Shown here: positions 6,943 through 8,387 of the stretch, piece by piece
Layout: every line of letters begins with the position of its first letter
How positions within the stretch are numbered: position 1 is the first letter of the stretch
From: Halomonas sp.
Lineage (GTDB): Bacteria > Pseudomonadota > Gammaproteobacteria > Pseudomonadales > Halomonadaceae
Direction: 5' to 3'
DNA: 8,387 bases
NCBI GenBank assembly: GCA_003560175.1
Contig: PWIZ01000097.1
Coordinates: forward strand, 1 to 8,387
Translations under genes and position numbers: made by a program
The notes under the pieces: model-generated
The model's database searches: none
Told to the model about the DNA's origin: nothing
What the model saw: only the letters and a program-made list of their open reading frames with translations

Positions 6943-6983
6943 GCGAAAGGGGGCAGGCTGGCGCCCATCCATCACGCTTTCGC
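6943..6983 (+). other. Stem-loop in the leader of the gene at 6998
   Basis: GCGAAAG (6943-6949) is perfectly complementary to CTTTCGC (6977-6983), with an inner GGGC/GCCC pairing possible. It ends 3 nt before the SD sequence at 6987, so a folded leader could limit ribosome access or stabilise the 5' end. The function is inference. Confidence 0.35.
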
Positions 6984-6986
6984 CCT

Positions 6987-6991
6987 GGAGG
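6987..6991 (+). promoter_or_regulatory. Ribosome binding site fixing a TTG start
   Basis: GGAGG lies 6 nt before TTG 6998. There is no in-frame ATG nearby, and the conserved N-terminus starts exactly here, so the rare TTG is the likely initiator. Confidence 0.8.
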
Positions 6992-6997
6992 TTCCCC

Positions 6998-7402
6998 TTG
7001 GCCATCACCAACTTCGCCGACCTGCTCAACGAGTCCCGCCTGCAGCCCGACGCCCAGCGGCTGCTGTTCGTCTTTACCCACGCCGAGCTGCCGGACAATC
7101 CGACGTCGGAGCAGCGTCGCAACTTCGAGCAGGGCGAGGGCGGCGTGCTGACCCCGGCGCTGTGCGTCGACAAGGCGCCGGAGGAGCTCAGTGACATGGC
7201 CGCTCTGGTGGCGGAGTCGGAGGAGACGGGCATCGAGTGGGATATCGTCTTCGTGGGGGCTCTCTCCGGCCGCGACGGTGAGGCGCCGAGCGCGGAGCAG
7301 GCCGAGGCGCAGCTCGAACGCATGGTGGAGTCGCTGAAGATGGGCAACGTGGACGCCTTCCTTGCCCTCGACCGAGGTGGAGATGCCGTACAGATCGGCT
7401 GA
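6998..7402 (+). CDS. Small conserved protein of unknown function (family often labelled 'ribonucleotide reductase subunit alpha')
   Basis: This is a 134-residue, acidic, soluble protein with no signal peptide or membrane segment. It begins MAITNFADLLNESR and has the core QRLLFVFTHAELPD (20-33), a GEGGVLTPALCVDK block with its only cysteine, WDIVFVGALSGRDG, and AEAQLERMVESLKMGNVDAFLALDR before the end. I recognise the pattern from Pseudomonas and Halomonas proteins carrying a ribonucleotide reductase alpha label. Nothing of RNR is visible: no ATP cone, no active-site cysteine pair, and far too short for a 700-residue subunit. That name looks like an annotation error. The start is TTG 6998, set by a strong GGAGG (6987-6991) 6 nt upstream. 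The overlapping ORF at 6868-7194 in another frame lacks such support. It appears to have its own promoter (6902-6930), while ahpC downstream also has its own, so it is probably a single-gene unit. Confidence 0.85.
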   Translation: MAITNFADLLNESRLQPDAQRLLFVFTHAELPDNPTSEQRRNFEQGEGGVLTPALCVDKAPEELSDMAALVAESEETGIEWDIVFVGALSGRDGEAPSAEQAEAQLERMVESLKMGNVDAFLALDRGGDAVQIG

Positions 7403-7433
7403 CACAGCCGCCCCTGGCGTCAGCTACCGAGTG

Positions 7434-7470
7434 ATAGGCTTGAATTATAGGGTCCATGGCACCATTCAAT
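7434..7470 (+). promoter_or_regulatory. OxyR-type binding site upstream of ahpC
   Basis: Four tetranucleotides with exact 7-bp spacers read ATAG (7434-7437), TTAT (7445-7448), ATGG (7456-7459) and CAAT (7467-7470). Against the OxyR consensus ATAG-N7-CTAT-N7-ATAG-N7-CTAT this is 13 of 16 positions over the full 37 bp. It abuts the candidate -35 at 7470, which is the activating position known from E. coli ahpC and katG. Position and downstream gene both fit peroxide induction. Confidence 0.72.
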
Positions 7471-7499
7471 TTACGCTATCGGGCGATGCGGGCTACCAT
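7470..7499 (+). promoter_or_regulatory. Candidate ahpC promoter
   Basis: TTTACG (7470-7475, 4/6) and TACCAT (7494-7499, 4/6) are spaced by 18 bp. Both boxes are imperfect, as expected for an activator-dependent promoter, and the -35 directly follows the OxyR-type site. The implied leader is about 45 nt. Confidence 0.5.
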
Positions 7500-7536
7500 G
7501 CGCACCGTATCCACGCCATTCCTTATACCAAAGTTG

Positions 7537-7543
7537 AAAGGAG
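7537..7543 (+). promoter_or_regulatory. Ribosome binding site of ahpC
   Basis: AAAGGAG ends 9 nt before ATG 7553. A second, out-of-frame ATG at 7545 is only 1 nt from the SD, too close to be used. Confidence 0.8.
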
Positions 7544-7552
7544 CATGACCGA

Positions 7553-8116
7553 ATGTCCCTGCTGAACACCGAAGTCAAGCCGTTCAAAGCGACCGCCTAT
7601 CACAACGGCGAATTCGTCGACGTCACCGAGGAGAGCCTGAAGGGGCAGTGGAACATCTTCTTCTTCTATCCGGCCGACTTCACCTTCGTCTGCCCCACCG
7701 AGCTGGGCGACCTGCAGGACAAGTACGCAGAGCTCAAGAAGATGGGCGTCGAGGTCTACAGCGTTTCCACCGATACTCACTTCACCCACAAGGCCTGGCA
7801 CGACAGCTCCGAGACCATCGGCAAGCTGACCTACCCGATGCTGGCCGACCCGACCCTGCGCATCTCGCGCAATTTCGAAGTGCTGATCGAGGAAGCCGGT
7901 CTGGCCGACCGTGGCACCTTCGTGGTCGATCCGGATGGCAAGATCCAGATCGTCGAGCTGAATGCCGGCAACATCGGCCGTAACGCCGAGGAGCTGCTGC
8001 GCAAGGTCAAGGCCGCCCAGTACGTTCGCAACAACCCCAACGAAGTCTGCCCGGCCAAGTGGGAAGAAGGCGAGGCGACGCTTTCTCCGTCCCTGGACCT
8101 GGTCGGCAAGATCTAA
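7553..8116 (+). CDS. ahpC: Alkyl hydroperoxide reductase subunit C, typical 2-Cys peroxiredoxin (AhpC)
   Basis: AhpC reduces H2O2, organic hydroperoxides and peroxynitrite in the cytosol and is re-reduced by AhpF. The product has 187 residues, exactly the length of E. coli AhpC, and begins with [12 protein letters not shown]. The active-site block [18 protein letters not shown] carries Thr44 and the peroxidatic Cys47. [12 protein letters not shown] follows, then DRGTFVVDP with the conserved arginine, and EVCPAKW with the resolving Cys166. The [14 protein letters not shown] tail, including the YF-motif equivalent region of bacterial AhpC decamers, is intact. No Cys or active-site residue is missing, so it should be functional. 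ATG 7553 is supported by the SD at 7537-7543 and by alignment of the N-terminus. A 37-bp OxyR-like site and promoter precede it, and ahpF follows after 167 bp. Confidence 0.98.
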   Translation: MSLLNTEVKPFKATAYHNGEFVDVTEESLKGQWNIFFFYPADFTFVCPTELGDLQDKYAELKKMGVEVYSVSTDTHFTHKAWHDSSETIGKLTYPMLADPTLRISRNFEVLIEEAGLADRGTFVVDPDGKIQIVELNAGNIGRNAEELLRKVKAAQYVRNNPNEVCPAKWEEGEATLSPSLDLVGKI

Positions 8117-8132
8117 GCGACCCGCCCCTGCC

Positions 8133-8155
8133 GCGAGGCCCCTCCCGGGCCTCGC
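8133..8155 (+). terminator. First hairpin in the ahpC-ahpF gap (attenuator or mRNA stabiliser)
   Basis: A perfect 9-bp stem (GCGAGGCCC, 8133-8141, with GGGCCTCGC, 8147-8155) has a 5-nt loop and begins 17 nt after the ahpC stop. There is no U run, so complete termination is unlikely. Partial termination, or 3'-end protection of an ahpC-only transcript, would fit the need for more AhpC than AhpF. Confidence 0.55.
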
Positions 8156-8162
8156 CGCTCCC

Positions 8163-8186
8163 CATCCGGGCACGCCTGCCCGGATG
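8163..8186 (+). other. Second hairpin in the ahpC-ahpF gap
   Basis: A perfect 10-bp stem (CATCCGGGCA, 8163-8172, with TGCCCGGATG, 8177-8186) closes on a CGCC tetraloop, only 7 nt after the first hairpin. No T tract follows. The rest of the gap (8187-8267) shows no further clear signal. Confidence 0.55.
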
Positions 8187-8283
8187 TCGCCACCTCCTCA
8201 CAAGACTGCCTTCAGCGACGTCCAGTGGCGCGCGCTCGGCCTCCTTGTGGCCCCATTTCGCGAACATGAAGGAACCCGCTGTC

Positions 8284-8387
8284 ATGTTGGACGACACTCT
8301 GAAAAGCCAGCTCAAAGCCTATCTGGAAAAGGTCACTCAGCCGTTCGAGATCGTCGCCTCCCTCGATGACGGCGCCAAGTCTCAGGA
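8284..8387 (+). CDS. ahpF: Alkyl hydroperoxide reductase subunit F (AhpF), N-terminal fragment cut by window end
   Basis: The 34 visible codons begin [17 protein letters not shown] and continue through [13 protein letters not shown], closely matching the start of E. coli AhpF ([20 protein letters not shown], then LDDSAKS). AhpF is the FAD- and NADH-dependent disulfide reductase that recycles AhpC through its N-terminal double-thioredoxin domain; only the first helix and strand of that domain are seen here. GAAGGA (8268-8273) lies 10 nt before ATG 8284 and is the likely RBS. I see no obvious separate promoter in the gap, so read-through from ahpC past the two hairpins is the simplest model. 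The remaining roughly 480 residues lie beyond the window, so intactness cannot be judged. Confidence 0.93.
   Translation, partial: MLDDTLKSQLKAYLEKVTQPFEIVASLDDGAKSQ

Noticed and set aside
6868..7194. 108-residue + strand open frame overlapping the small conserved gene
   Set aside because: It is in another frame, Ala/Arg/Pro-rich from residue 45 on, and the frame at 6998 has the strong SD and recognisable family pattern.
7545..7565. Mini-ORF (six codons) overlapping the ahpC start
   Set aside because: Its ATG lies 1 nt from the SD, too close for initiation; ATG 7553 is correctly spaced.
7523..8173. 216-residue minus-strand open frame opposite ahpC
   Set aside because: The + strand encodes a textbook AhpC with every active-site residue, and the antisense product has no recognisable family.

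Overview
The window looks like chromosomal DNA from a GC-rich gammaproteobacterium. A member of the Halomonadaceae (Halomonas or a close relative) is the best guess. This rests on an AhpC almost superimposable on the enterobacterial one, a PutA without the N-terminal DNA-binding domain, a small 'ribonucleotide reductase subunit alpha'-labelled protein of the kind I remember from Pseudomonas and Halomonas, and an intergenic structured element that resembles, from memory, Halomonas intergenic repeats. The genus is inference. All genes read on the + strand, and I see no mobile element, CRISPR array, tRNA or rRNA.

Layout. (1) 1-366 is the C-terminal end of an EAL-domain c-di-GMP phosphodiesterase that begins outside the window. 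(2) 367-564 is a regulatory gap with an 11-bp direct repeat at an exact 20-bp period and a 13-bp palindrome. It leads into putA (565-4230), a type-B proline utilization flavoprotein that converts proline to glutamate. A strong terminator-like hairpin closes that unit at 4289-4319. (3) A two-gene operon follows: a zinc-independent medium-chain dehydrogenase/reductase (4478-5671), translationally coupled by an ATGA overlap to a proline racemase superfamily protein (5668-6702). Both usual catalytic cysteines of the latter are replaced, by Ser91 and Thr258. (4) 6703-6997 is intergenic. It holds a structured element (about 6741-6851), then a candidate promoter and a 5'-UTR hairpin in front of a small conserved protein of unknown function that starts at TTG 6998. 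(5) The peroxide-defence operon comes last: a 37-bp OxyR-type site (7434-7470) abutting a promoter, ahpC (7553-8116), two perfect GC-rich hairpins, and the first 34 codons of ahpF, cut by the window end.

How they work together. AhpC and AhpF form the NADH-driven alkyl hydroperoxide reductase, and the upstream site argues for OxyR control. PutA feeds proline into glutamate, which matters in a halophile where proline is also an osmolyte. The MDR and proline-racemase-like pair sits next to putA and may process a proline-like or hydroxyproline-like compound, but its substrate cannot be read from the sequence. This pair is the most likely place in the window for undescribed chemistry.
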